Assembly: GCA_016201105.1 (NCBI GenBank)
Contig: JACQDN010000067.1
Span: forward strand, 19,510-83,509
Length of the DNA stretch: 64,000 bases
Source of the DNA: Pseudomonadota bacterium
GTDB lineage: Bacteria; Pseudomonadota; Alphaproteobacteria; Micropepsales; Micropepsaceae
Direction of reading: 5' to 3'
A program made the translations under genes and the position numbers. Under the pieces are notes generated by a model that was not told where the DNA came from, ran no database searches, and saw nothing but the letters and a program-made list of their open reading frames with translations. Numbering within the stretch: the stretch's first letter is position 1; the number at the start of each line of letters is the position of its first letter. Shown piece by piece: positions 23,485 through 31,598 of the stretch.

Positions 23485-24489
23485 TCAGTGCGGAATCGGA
23501 ATCTCCGGCTTGGTGTCGGACTTGTCGTTGTCCGGCTCATCGCTTTTCTGGTCCTCGCGCGACGGGCCGCCGGTGTCGCTATTTTTGTGCGTCGTGTGGG
23601 GCTTGGGTTTGGCGGTCGATTTGTAGTTGTCCATGTAGAGCGGACTGTCTTCGCTCAGCCCGCGCTTGTTGCTCGCTTTGGATTTGGGACTTTTCAGCGG
23701 CGGCGGCGGTCCCGGCGGCTCCACGCTTTGCGGCGGTTGCACCAGGCAGGTGCGCTCGCAGACGTTCAGCGCCCGCGCATAGATCTGCATGTCGCTTTGC
23801 AGCTTGCTGATCGAATGTTTTTTCGCCCAGGCGTCTTTCAGCTCGTCGATGATGTCGTTCACCTGATCCGCCAGCGATTTGCATTTGGCGCAGCTGGTCA
23901 CGACGTGATGCGGCTCGCGGTAGGGCGGTGGATTGCGATCGTTGGGACCTGGCGGATATGGCGGCATCGGTGGTGGGGGAGGCGGCGGCGTCACCGGGGT
24001 TTCGCAGGGCGGCAGCTTGTAAAGCGCTTCGAGCCAGTTGAGATCCACTTGACGCCGTTCTTCCAGGGTCTTCTGCGCGGTATCCAATTGCTTGATTTCG
24101 GTCTGGAGTTCGGCGATGCGAGGCACGCCGGCGTCGACGCCGCCGGAGAATTTCTGGTGGAAGCCGGCATTCGAATATTTTGTTTCGAGGGTTTCGAGTT
24201 CGCTCTCCGCTTTGATGATTTGCCAGGAGACCGAATCCGCCGCGACGTGATTCACCGCGATGTCGTCGTTGTACCATTCCACGGCTGCATACCAGGCTTC
24301 GTTTCTGCAAATGATGCCTTTGGTCGAAGGCTCACCCTTGTGGTTCATCGCAGCATCGTAGGCGGTACGATCCCAGGCTTGCGCGACCACGACGGATGCG
24401 GTGACGATGGCCGCCACGACAAAAAGCCATGCAATGGTCTGGAACCGCCCAACAATCCAGGCAGGAATCCGAGCAGCGGTGATTTTCAT
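23485..24489 (-). CDS. PEIPIPH-family membrane-anchored protein, member 1
   Basis: A 334-residue protein with a single N-terminal membrane helix (TIAWLFVVAAIVTASVVVAQ), a coiled-coil stretch (ESELETLETKYSNAG, ELQTEIKQLDTAQKTLEE), a Cys-bounded segment (LPPCETPVTPP to CAKCKSLADQ), a Pro-rich linker and a second coiled coil. The acidic C-terminal tail carries GLSEDSPLYMDNYKS, TGGPSREDQK, DEPDNDK and ends PEIPIPH. The same ordered motifs close the proteins at 36487-37539 and 37677-38780. I do not know the family. Extracytoplasmic location is inferred from the anchor and paired cysteines. Confidence 0.75.
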   Translation of the reverse strand: MKITAARIPAWIVGRFQTIAWLFVVAAIVTASVVVAQAWDRTAYDAAMNHKGEPSTKGIICRNEAWYAAVEWYNDDIAVNHVAADSVSWQIIKAESELETLETKYSNAGFHQKFSGGVDAGVPRIAELQTEIKQLDTAQKTLEERRQVDLNWLEALYKLPPCETPVTPPPPPPPMPPYPPGPNDRNPPPYREPHHVVTSCAKCKSLADQVNDIIDELKDAWAKKHSISKLQSDMQIYARALNVCERTCLVQPPQSVEPPGPPPPLKSPKSKASNKRGLSEDSPLYMDNYKSTAKPKPHTTHKNSDTGGPSREDQKSDEPDNDKSDTKPEIPIPH

Positions 24490-24697
24490 GGGCGCGTCCC
24501 CGGCCAGGTGACGATCTTGGGGGCAGCATAGGTCCGGCCGCGGCGGCTTCACAATGCGGCGGCGCGAACGGTTTTCGGATAACGTGCGCTGCCCACCCTA
24601 GGAGCGGCACGGGCGTTGGGCCGCCGCGTTCCTCCGGTCGATGCGCTTTGATAGTTTGAGAGAGGCCGATCGCCCGCTTACATATATAAGGACAATC

Positions 24698-25636
24698 ATG
24701 CGCTTTGTGGATGCCGCGGAAATCAGGCGCGTCTTGACGTTCCCGCTTCTCGTTGCCGCTCTGGAAGCGGCGCATCGCCGGCCCAAGATCGAAATCCAGG
24801 ATGGTTTCCTCGGCGGCGAAAACGAACTCTATTTCGTGCGCCACGCTCTCGATCGCGGGCGGTTCATGGCGAGCAAGCTGATTACGAGCTTTCCCGAAAA
24901 TCCCGCTCGCGCGCAGTTGCCCGCGGTGCAGGCGGTCTGCGTCATGTTCGATGGCGCAAACGGGCGTCCGCTCGCGGTGCTGGACGGCACCGAGATCACC
25001 TATTGGCGGACCGCGGCAGACTCCGCGCTTGGCGTGAAGCTCCTGGCCAATCCCGAACCCACGACGTTGCTCGTTGTGGGAGCCGGCGAGATGGCACCGA
25101 GATTGGTTCGCGCGCACAAAGCGGTGCGGCCATCGCTTCGGCGGGTGCTGATCTGGAATCGTAGTGCGGAAAATGCGGCCAAGGTCGCCTCTCTTCTGAC
25201 GCAGGAGGGGATTGCGGCGGAGACAGCGGACGATCTCGATGCGGCAACGCGCACCGCCGACATCGTCACGACCTGCACGCGTTCGCATGCGCCGCTCATC
25301 AAAGGCGCGAACCTGAAGCCGGGCACGCATCTGGATCTCGTCGGCGGCTACACGCCGCAGACCCGCGAAGCGGACGACGAGGCGGCCCGGCGCGCGCGCG
25401 TCTTTGTCGATCGGCGCGAAACCGCTTTTGCCGGCGTAGGAGATATCCTTGGGCCCATCGCCAGCGGCGCCATTCGCGAGAGCGACGTGCTCGGCGATCT
25501 CCACGATCTCGCAGGCGGGACGATCGCCGGGCGAACATCGTCGGCGGACATCACGATGTTCAAGAATTCGGGAGGAGGGCATCTGGATTTGATGACGTGC
25601 GAAGTAGTACTCCACGAGATCGGGCAACTGCGCTGA
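24698..25636 (+). CDS. Ornithine cyclodeaminase / mu-crystallin family protein
   Basis: A 312-residue protein. The start MRFVDAAEIRRVLTFPLLV is typical, VVGAGEMAPRLVRAH (about residues 124-138) is the NAD(P)-binding motif, and GDILGPIASGAI (about 248-259) a conserved family segment. Members interconvert amino acids and imino acids (ornithine to proline, 1-pyrroline-2-carboxylate reduction, alanine dehydrogenation). The exact activity cannot be read here. AAGGACAATC precedes the ATG; the 19 codons before it lack support. Transcribed alone, divergent from the PEIPIPH-family gene. Confidence 0.8.
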   Translation: MRFVDAAEIRRVLTFPLLVAALEAAHRRPKIEIQDGFLGGENELYFVRHALDRGRFMASKLITSFPENPARAQLPAVQAVCVMFDGANGRPLAVLDGTEITYWRTAADSALGVKLLANPEPTTLLVVGAGEMAPRLVRAHKAVRPSLRRVLIWNRSAENAAKVASLLTQEGIAAETADDLDAATRTADIVTTCTRSHAPLIKGANLKPGTHLDLVGGYTPQTREADDEAARRARVFVDRRETAFAGVGDILGPIASGAIRESDVLGDLHDLAGGTIAGRTSSADITMFKNSGGGHLDLMTCEVVLHEIGQLR

Positions 25637-25670
25637 GCGGCGTTGCCAGCGCGTCGTCAGAAATTTAACG

Positions 25671-25735
25671 ATATGATACTCATGAATTCCCGTTACTCCT
25701 CAGCTCGGTCGTGACGTCGGAAATGTGTATCATAT
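25671..25735. promoter_or_regulatory. Widely spaced inverted repeat upstream of the 59-codon gene
   Basis: ATATGATAC (25671-25679) and GTATCATAT (25727-25735) are perfect 9-base inverted copies 47 bases apart in an AT-rich stretch. They could be paired operator sites permitting a DNA loop, or a small regulatory stem. The site lies 56 bases before the small gene. Confidence 0.4.
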
Positions 25736-25791
25736 CCCCACTGCTCATTCCGGCTTTAGGACGCTGAGGCGCAAATGAAGGAACGCAAGTC

Positions 25792-25971
25792 ATGATAAAA
25801 GAAGAAGACGTGTTGGCCGCATTGGACAAACCCCGCGCCGTTTATTCGCTACAGCAGCGGCTCGACCCCAGCAACAAGAGCACCGACGCCCTGCAAGAAC
25901 TGTTGATGCGTATGCGAACCGAGAGAAAAGTGAAGTTCGACATAAAGACCGGCAAATGGAGTAAAGCGTGA
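25792..25971 (+). CDS. small hypothetical protein, 59 residues
   Basis: ATG at 25792 with AAGGA eight bases upstream and TGA at 25969-25971. MIKEEDVLAALDKPRAVYSL is followed by a helical stretch (DALQELLMRMRTERKVKF) and a short basic end, which together resemble half of a winged helix. Normal codon usage, a good ribosome site and the inverted repeat upstream support it. It is followed after 13 bases by the isoprenylcysteine methyltransferase-like gene. Confidence 0.6.
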   Translation: MIKEEDVLAALDKPRAVYSLQQRLDPSNKSTDALQELLMRMRTERKVKFDIKTGKWSKA

Positions 25972-25984
25972 GGCCAGATATTTC

Positions 25985-26614
25985 TTGGGGCGTTCTTTCG
26001 ATAACGGGATATTCGTTGTGCCAGTAGAAACCGCCGCCAATATTTTATGGATCGGCTGGTATACAAGTTGGATTGTTTCGGCTTTTTGGTCCGCGGAAAC
26101 AAAAAAGCGAATGAGACCCGGCGTTGGCGGCCTTTATCGCCTTGTAGCGATGACCGGCTGCCTGTTCCTGTTCTTTCCGTTGAGCGCCGGCACGCCGCTG
26201 TTCGGAGCGGCCAAGGTAGGGGCCTATACGCAAAAGCTTTGGCAAAACCCGACATGGGCTGCTTGGGGCTTGCTTGCCTTGATTGCAGGAGCGTTCGCGT
26301 TTTGTTGGTGGGCGCGGCTGCACTTGGGAAAATTGTGGTCCGGCTTCGTGAGTCTGAAAGAAGGACATCATGTCGTCGATACGGGACCATACGCGCTCGT
26401 AAGGCACCCCATTTATTCGGGCGTGTTCTTCGCAGCGCTGATGACAGCGCTCTTGCATGCCACCCCGGCAGCTTTGCTTGGTTTCGTCCTCATTACGCTG
26501 GGATTTTCGATGACCGCCAGGGTCGAGGAACGTTTCCTGCGCGAACAATTGGGCGCCGAATCCTATGACGCCTACAGTAGCCGGGTACCAATGCTGGTCC
26601 CGAAGGTTTGGTAG
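25985..26614 (+). CDS. Isoprenylcysteine carboxyl methyltransferase-like membrane protein
   Basis: A 209-residue protein with about five membrane helices. DTGPYALVRHPIYSG (about residues 131-145) and RVEERFLREQLG followed by YDAYSSRVPMLVPKVW are the conserved features of the ICMT/PEMT superfamily, which binds S-adenosylmethionine at the membrane. Bacterial members methylate lipids or small hydrophobic acids; the substrate is unknown. The TTG at 25985 and GTG at 26018 are both possible starts, neither with a strong ribosome site. The gap 26615-26959 after it holds nothing I can identify. Confidence 0.78.
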   Translation: MGRSFDNGIFVVPVETAANILWIGWYTSWIVSAFWSAETKKRMRPGVGGLYRLVAMTGCLFLFFPLSAGTPLFGAAKVGAYTQKLWQNPTWAAWGLLALIAGAFAFCWWARLHLGKLWSGFVSLKEGHHVVDTGPYALVRHPIYSGVFFAALMTALLHATPAALLGFVLITLGFSMTARVEERFLREQLGAESYDAYSSRVPMLVPKVW

Positions 26615-26959
26615 CTGCGTTTGTGCCGTGGGATGGTCGGGACATGACGCACATTTCCTCGGGCGCGGGTTCCAGGCGATGGGAATATGTATCGGGGAAT
26701 CCGGGGACGGCTAACATAGCCTCCAATTGTCTCCGCCTCCACCGGGTGCAAAACTTCGACAATGAATTAGACGTCCCGCGTTTCGGCACTTCGCAAAGCG
26801 CATCGAAAAAATCGCCGCCGCGAGGGCCGCTTAGATTTCGAAAGAAAAAGAGCGAGGCGCGTTTCCTCGAAGGCATTCTTGCGCCAGCACAAGGGCCTTC
26901 GCGTCACCCACCGCGACCTCCACGGCAAGGGACCGACAAGGATCCGTCCTCCAAATCGT

Positions 26960-27952
26960 TCAATTGCCCGATACGACAATATCGCCGCGTTGCACCGCGG
27001 CACTTGGCAGTGTCTCGAAACGGCCGGTGGAGAACCTGTCCTGGACGCCGGTGATATCGATCACCGCGACGCGGGCTTTCAGCTCGCCCAACACTTCGGA
27101 CGTCGCGGGATCCGTGATCTGCTTGGTCACATGCTCGACCGCGAGTTTGTCGCCGACCTTCAAACCGGCGACACTGCCGGCGTTCACATAGATGGTATCG
27201 CCGTCGATGTCGGCGATCTGAGCCTCCCAACGGCCGCCCGAAACGATCTGCACGATCTTGTTCACCGCATCGTTCATAGCTCCGCGCGTGGCTTCACCCA
27301 AAGGCGTATTCCAGAACGTGCTGTCGCCGAACGAGATTCCCTTGTAGTTGCCGGTAAATCCGAAGCTGGAATTCGAAACGTCCCTGGTGACGACGAAGGA
27401 CCCGATCACGGCCATAGTTCTTGCACTGATCACTTTGAAGTCGATGGCGATTTTTCCCGCCGTGTGCGACATCGATAGCGTGTTGTCGAACGCGCCGCCG
27501 ATGCCTCCGATCCCCGCCGACGTGCCGCGCGACTGGCCGAACTCGGTGACCATGCCGCTCACCGCATATTGCGCGGGGATCACGTGGCCGGACGGAGCGA
27601 CAATCTGGCCGCTCTCCGCAAGGCTCTTGGCCAGATCGTGTTCGCCTTGCAGTGTTGCCGCCACGCTGCGATCCACAACGATGAAGCGCTCAGATTCGGT
27701 GAGGGCCGTTGTCAGCATCGCGGACAATCCGGCTGACACGTCCCACCCGTTGGGATCGTTGGAGATGGGTCCGCTTGCCTGGATTTGATCGACGAAGATC
27801 GATCGTCTCGGTCCGGCGATCTGTTGAACGGGTCCGGTGAGAATTGTGATGGGGGACTTTTCCGCCGCGTGCGCGGCGTCAAGCGCAAGGGTCAGGCAAA
27901 ACGAGATTGCGAGACAGATCCACGCCAACCAGCGTACCGGAGTCAGTTTCAT
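26960..27952 (-). CDS. CsgG/HfaB-like protein
   Basis: A 330-residue exported protein: signal (WICLAISFCLTLALDAAHA), then the CsgG core (IFVDQIQASGPISND, GWDVSAGLSAMLTTALTESERFIVVDR, YAVSGMVTEFG; IAIDFKVISARTMAVIG). CsgG normally forms a lipoprotein pore for curli subunits; no lipobox cysteine is visible, so this protein is probably soluble or otherwise attached. After residue 245 comes a small beta domain (AGLKVGDKLAVEHV) seen in FlgT-like proteins. GGGAG precedes the start at 27952. No curli genes are nearby; it is divergent from the RiPP-like cassette. Confidence 0.78.
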   Translation of the reverse strand: MKLTPVRWLAWICLAISFCLTLALDAAHAAEKSPITILTGPVQQIAGPRRSIFVDQIQASGPISNDPNGWDVSAGLSAMLTTALTESERFIVVDRSVAATLQGEHDLAKSLAESGQIVAPSGHVIPAQYAVSGMVTEFGQSRGTSAGIGGIGGAFDNTLSMSHTAGKIAIDFKVISARTMAVIGSFVVTRDVSNSSFGFTGNYKGISFGDSTFWNTPLGEATRGAMNDAVNKIVQIVSGGRWEAQIADIDGDTIYVNAGSVAGLKVGDKLAVEHVTKQITDPATSEVLGELKARVAVIDITGVQDRFSTGRFETLPSAAVQRGDIVVSGN

Positions 27953-28257
27953 CGCATGCTCCCAGTTCTGTGCTCGATCGACCTCTTCTTTGCGCGACGC
28001 AATCTGCACCGGAACACAATATCACCAGGCGGGGGCAGCGTGACCGACAAAGACGTGCAACCAGCGTCAAACAATATTGCGCACCCTCCGGACTTGGACT
28101 GTCGTCCAGGCGAGGGCGGTTATCGTCCGCAGACGGAATTTGCTTGACGCCGCAGACACATGCGTCCCGCATTGTCGATGCGATGACTTTTTGTCATATG
28201 TTTGCGCGTTCATCTAAGTTGCCAGACCGCGCTGCAACATAAGTCGCGGTCCCGGAG

Positions 28258-28274
28258 GCTTCACATTGTGAAGC
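28258..28274. promoter_or_regulatory. 17-base palindrome before the peptide/radical SAM cassette
   Basis: GCTTCAC-ATT-GTGAAGC has perfect 7-base arms and lies 79 bases before the start codon of the small peptide gene, in the region where its promoter is expected. A regulator site is likely. No regulator gene is adjacent. The rest of 28010-28353 shows no other clear features. Confidence 0.5.
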
Positions 28275-28353
28275 GTATGGGACCGAACTAGGATTAACGC
28301 GGCTCTGACAGCGGCGTCACTCAGCCATTGCAGATGCCGAGGGAGATCAAGCC

Positions 28354-28731
28354 ATGCAGTTCAAGTTAACGGATTTTGTTGTGTTGCTTGCTGCGACGTC
28401 TGCTTTGACCGGGGTCAGCCTTGCCACGTCGAGTCCGGTGAGCGCCCAGACCCAACAACCCGCCACGACCTCGCCGATGGCCGCCCAGTCCAAAGATATG
28501 ATGCAGTCATCGCACATCGCGATGCCGCATTCGAGCTTTGGAAAGCTAAAGGCAGAGCTTGCGCGTTCGCAGGATCCGACGAGGAACGCGATCCTTCAAG
28601 CCGCGATGGATAGGTTGCAAAAGAGTCATCCGGGTGGCGCGGCGAACGACAGATGGAGCTTCAGCCTCGTGTTTACTTTGACTTGGGGCAGTATGGCCCA
28701 AGTCCCAGGCAACGGCACTATCCACGATTGA
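28354..28731 (+). CDS. Putative RiPP precursor with Sec-like N-terminus and aromatic tail
   Basis: A 125-residue protein. Residues 1-31 (TDFVVLLAATSALTGVSLAT, then VSAQ) look like a Sec signal. A Gln/Ser/Met-rich stretch and a helix (KLKAELARSQDPTRNAILQA) follow, and the end is rich in aromatics: W101-S-F103, F107-T-L and W111-G-S before a Gly/Asn tail. Directly downstream lie a radical SAM/SPASM enzyme and an HExxH protein. Small proteins with a signal-like leader and aromatic three-residue motifs are substrates of cyclophane-forming radical SAM enzymes, so this is the probable substrate. GAGGGAGATC precedes the ATG. Inference from context; the family is unrecognised. Confidence 0.65.
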   Translation: MQFKLTDFVVLLAATSALTGVSLATSSPVSAQTQQPATTSPMAAQSKDMMQSSHIAMPHSSFGKLKAELARSQDPTRNAILQAAMDRLQKSHPGGAANDRWSFSLVFTLTWGSMAQVPGNGTIHD

Positions 28732-28805
28732 TTGGGATTTCAGAAACGGACCGGCAGCCGCGCGCCGCAAACCTAGGCGCGCGGCCCGGGCATTCGGATC
28801 GCGAG

Positions 28806-29945
28806 ATGTTCGGCGTATTCATTGTGAAGCTCACAGGCTTCTGCAATCTGAATTGCTCGTACTGCTATATGTTCAACAGCGCCGACCGCAGCTTCGAGCG
28901 CAAACCGAAATACCTGGACCGCGACGTCGCCTTGGCGGCGCTGCGGCGCATCGGATCGCATGTCGGGCGCGGCCCGACGAAGAAGGCTTCGATCGTTCTT
29001 CACGGCGGCGAACCGACGTTGTGGCCGCTTGAATCGTTTCAAGCATTCTTTGACGAGATCGAGCGGCTGCGCGACGGCGGCATCGCCTGCGACGTTTCCA
29101 TGCAGACCAACATGTGGCAGCGGCCGAGTCGCGCGCTGATGGAACTCTGCCGGCGTCATCGCGTCGGACTCGGAATCAGCCTGGACGGCCCGCTCGAGAT
29201 CAACGACCTTTACCGCCAGGATTTCGCGGGCCACGGTTCCTACCGCAAGATCATCGCCAACGTTCAGGCGTTGCTCGATGAGGGTTACGGCGACGTGATC
29301 GGCGGTTTCTTGTGCGTCATGCAGCCGGCGATTGCACCGGCCGCGTTCGTGCAATGGGTCGCGGGTCTTCCGATGAGCCGCGTCGATCTGTTGTGGCCGC
29401 TCCAATTCAACAAGGTCCATACGCCGTGGGCCGCCGGCGGCGAAGCGCCGTACACCAGAGATCCCAAATACGGAAAATGGGCCGAAGAGGTTTTCGAGGC
29501 CTGGTGGTCGCTCGACCGCCCCGACATTCATATCCGCATGTTCAACGATGCCATCGAAGCGCGGTTGGGTGGCGGGCGCTCCACCGACATGATGGGCGCG
29601 CTGGCATTCCATTCGCTCGTTATCAACACGGACGGCGACATCGAGATGTCCGATTACTTTCGCACCTCCATCGATGGCGGCTGTGCGACGGGATATTCGG
29701 TGCTGCGCGACGATCTGGAGGCGGTCGCCCGCGATTCCAGGTTCGCCGCTATGAAACGAGCCGCTGAAACCGCGCCCAGGCGCTGCCGTTCATGCAAGCA
29801 TCTGGGAATCTGCGGCGGCGGCACGCTGGCCGGACGCCTCGACGCAGCGGGCAACGTGACGGCCGAGCCGTCTGTGCTGTGCGCCGACCATATGCGCCTC
29901 TTCGACACCATTGCCAGGCGTGTCGACGAAGCGGTCGCGGCCTAA
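28806..29945 (+). CDS. Radical SAM/SPASM-type peptide maturase
   Basis: A 379-residue enzyme. C13-x3-C17-x2-C20 (FCNLNCSYCYMF) binds the S-adenosylmethionine iron-sulfur cluster; VLHGGEPTL (about residues 62-70) is the GGEP motif and GLGISLDGP the following strand. The C-terminal CRSCKHLGICGGG and a last Cys (SVLCADH) form a SPASM-like region for extra clusters. The layout matches FxsB/GrrM-type peptide-modifying enzymes. It starts 74 bases after the small peptide gene; a TTG at 28728 overlapping that gene's stop is an alternative start. It is followed by the HExxH gene after 4 bases. The substrate assignment is inference. Confidence 0.82.
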   Translation: MFGVFIVKLTGFCNLNCSYCYMFNSADRSFERKPKYLDRDVALAALRRIGSHVGRGPTKKASIVLHGGEPTLWPLESFQAFFDEIERLRDGGIACDVSMQTNMWQRPSRALMELCRRHRVGLGISLDGPLEINDLYRQDFAGHGSYRKIIANVQALLDEGYGDVIGGFLCVMQPAIAPAAFVQWVAGLPMSRVDLLWPLQFNKVHTPWAAGGEAPYTRDPKYGKWAEEVFEAWWSLDRPDIHIRMFNDAIEARLGGGRSTDMMGALAFHSLVINTDGDIEMSDYFRTSIDGGCATGYSVLRDDLEAVARDSRFAAMKRAAETAPRRCRSCKHLGICGGGTLAGRLDAAGNVTAEPSVLCADHMRLFDTIARRVDEAVAA

Positions 29946-29949
29946 CGCC

Positions 29950-31203
29950 ATGAAGCTCGACGGCGGCGAACTGCGAAACGTGCTCGGCGCTCCGGCGCCG
30001 CAGGTCACCGAGGCGCTCCTGCAATCGTCCGCGCGCAAGGCGTTCGATCATCTCAATATGGTGCGCGAGGTGGTCGAGCTCGCCGAAGGGCTGGAGGCGC
30101 ACGCCGTGGCGCTGACGTCGCTTTGCTACGATATCGCCATCCGCGGCCCTGAGAGCGACGAACGCTTGCGCTCTCCGGCTTTTCGCGCCTGGCTCAGCGG
30201 CTTTTCGAGCATCGACGCGTGGTCGGCGGACAATCCCACGCTCGCGGCTCAGCTGGCCATGATCGACAACATGCGCTTCAGTCCGCTCGCCGACGGCGAT
30301 TGGGAGGGAAATTTCGCCGTGCACGACGGCATCTGCGCCGGCTGGGATTGCCGGATTGCGCTTGGCGGCTTGCCGACGGGAAACGTGCATCTGGAAAAAT
30401 CGGGCGCGCGCATTTCAGGGACGGTGCAGGGGAAAGCACCGATCGTTTTCGATCTTGGCGAAACACGCGATGTGCGCATCTTGCGCGCGCCCTATTTGCC
30501 GGATTCCAGCATTGCCGTTCGCAACGATCTGCCCCTGTTCAAGGTGCGCGTGCGCGAGGAAGCCATCTACACCAGGCGGGCGGTCGAGTACGGCGACTAT
30601 GACCCGCGCGAGGCCTCGTACGGGCCTTTCGATTGCGAGCCCTTCCTGCAGACCGCTTCGCTGCTTCGCGACGTCTGGCCCGAGGAATACGAAGATTGGA
30701 AGAAGACCCTTCGCATCGTCGTTCCCCGCAATGTGCCGCAGGGCTGGAAGATGGAAGGATTTACCGTCGGCTCCTATCAGGGCGCCTGCTGGATCGGCAG
30801 CCGCGCCTTTCCGGAATTGCTGGATTCGATGGTGCACGAGCAAAGCCATATCAAGCTGCGCTATGTGCAGGAGACCTGTCCGATCCTGGAAGACATCCAG
30901 CCGGACAAGGCGTTTGCCGTCGGCTGGCGCAAGGATCCCAGGCCGCTCGTCGGAATCTACGAAGGCGTCTATGTGCACCTTCATGTCGCGGAAGCCTTGC
31001 GCCGGGTCGTCGAGCGGGAAGCCGTGGGCGACGAGGGGATCGAGAACTGCCGGGCACGGCTCGACGAATTGCTGGTGCAGATCGTCGAAGCCAAGGACGT
31101 GCTGTCACGGCACGCGAAGTTCACGCCGGAAGGCGAGGCATTTCTTTCTTGGGCGAGCGAAGCCGTCGCCGACCATTCCCGCTTTGCGGCGGACACGCAG
31201 TGA
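29950..31203 (+). CDS. HExxH-type putative peptide-modification protein
   Basis: A 417-residue protein. SMVHEQSHIKLRY contains H296-E-Q-S-H300, followed about 45 residues later by GIYEGVYVHLHVAEAL, the layout of the HExxH proteins that accompany FxsB-like radical SAM enzymes. Such proteins were first taken for peptidases and have more recently been linked to 2-oxoglutarate-dependent peptide beta-hydroxylation; which applies here is unknown. The N-terminal 250 residues resemble no named domain. The ATG is 4 bases after the radical SAM stop, so both act in one operon and presumably on the same peptide. Confidence 0.72.
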   Translation: MKLDGGELRNVLGAPAPQVTEALLQSSARKAFDHLNMVREVVELAEGLEAHAVALTSLCYDIAIRGPESDERLRSPAFRAWLSGFSSIDAWSADNPTLAAQLAMIDNMRFSPLADGDWEGNFAVHDGICAGWDCRIALGGLPTGNVHLEKSGARISGTVQGKAPIVFDLGETRDVRILRAPYLPDSSIAVRNDLPLFKVRVREEAIYTRRAVEYGDYDPREASYGPFDCEPFLQTASLLRDVWPEEYEDWKKTLRIVVPRNVPQGWKMEGFTVGSYQGACWIGSRAFPELLDSMVHEQSHIKLRYVQETCPILEDIQPDKAFAVGWRKDPRPLVGIYEGVYVHLHVAEALRRVVEREAVGDEGIENCRARLDELLVQIVEAKDVLSRHAKFTPEGEAFLSWASEAVADHSRFAADTQ

Positions 31204-31598
31204 GTCGGACAACCGCGCGACGGTGTCTCGGGCACCTCGGCGCAACGTCCTCTATGCGGATAATCGGTTGCACTCGCGGCATATTCCCAATCCAGCAACT
31301 TATATTTGTGTCAAATGCTCGGGGTTCGCTCCGATTTTGAGCGCCTCAAAAGCGCTCCTCGGTTCGGTGCGGCCAAGGTATCCGGCCTTTTTCGCGAGCC
31401 GCCAACGTACATTTATGAACGAACTTCCGGGCGGTGTTCGAGTTCCGCCCATTAAGAGTTGAGAAACGTCAAAATCGCGACAGTGACATCGGCATGCTTT
31501 CTCGCGCGTCGGAAGATTGATATCTTACCTCCTGGGCTGGGGTTTTGGGGGGAATGTCAGTCGGCCGTTTTCGAAGTTGCGACGAAAGGAGCTATTCG

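Noticed and set aside
23488..24531. 347-codon plus-strand frame opposite the first PEIPIPH-family gene
   Set aside because: Shadow rich in Arg/Phe/Gly; the minus strand has a signal anchor, coiled coils and the family tail.
26615..26959. Gene in the gap after the methyltransferase-like gene
   Set aside because: Frames on both strands have poor composition and no ribosome site.
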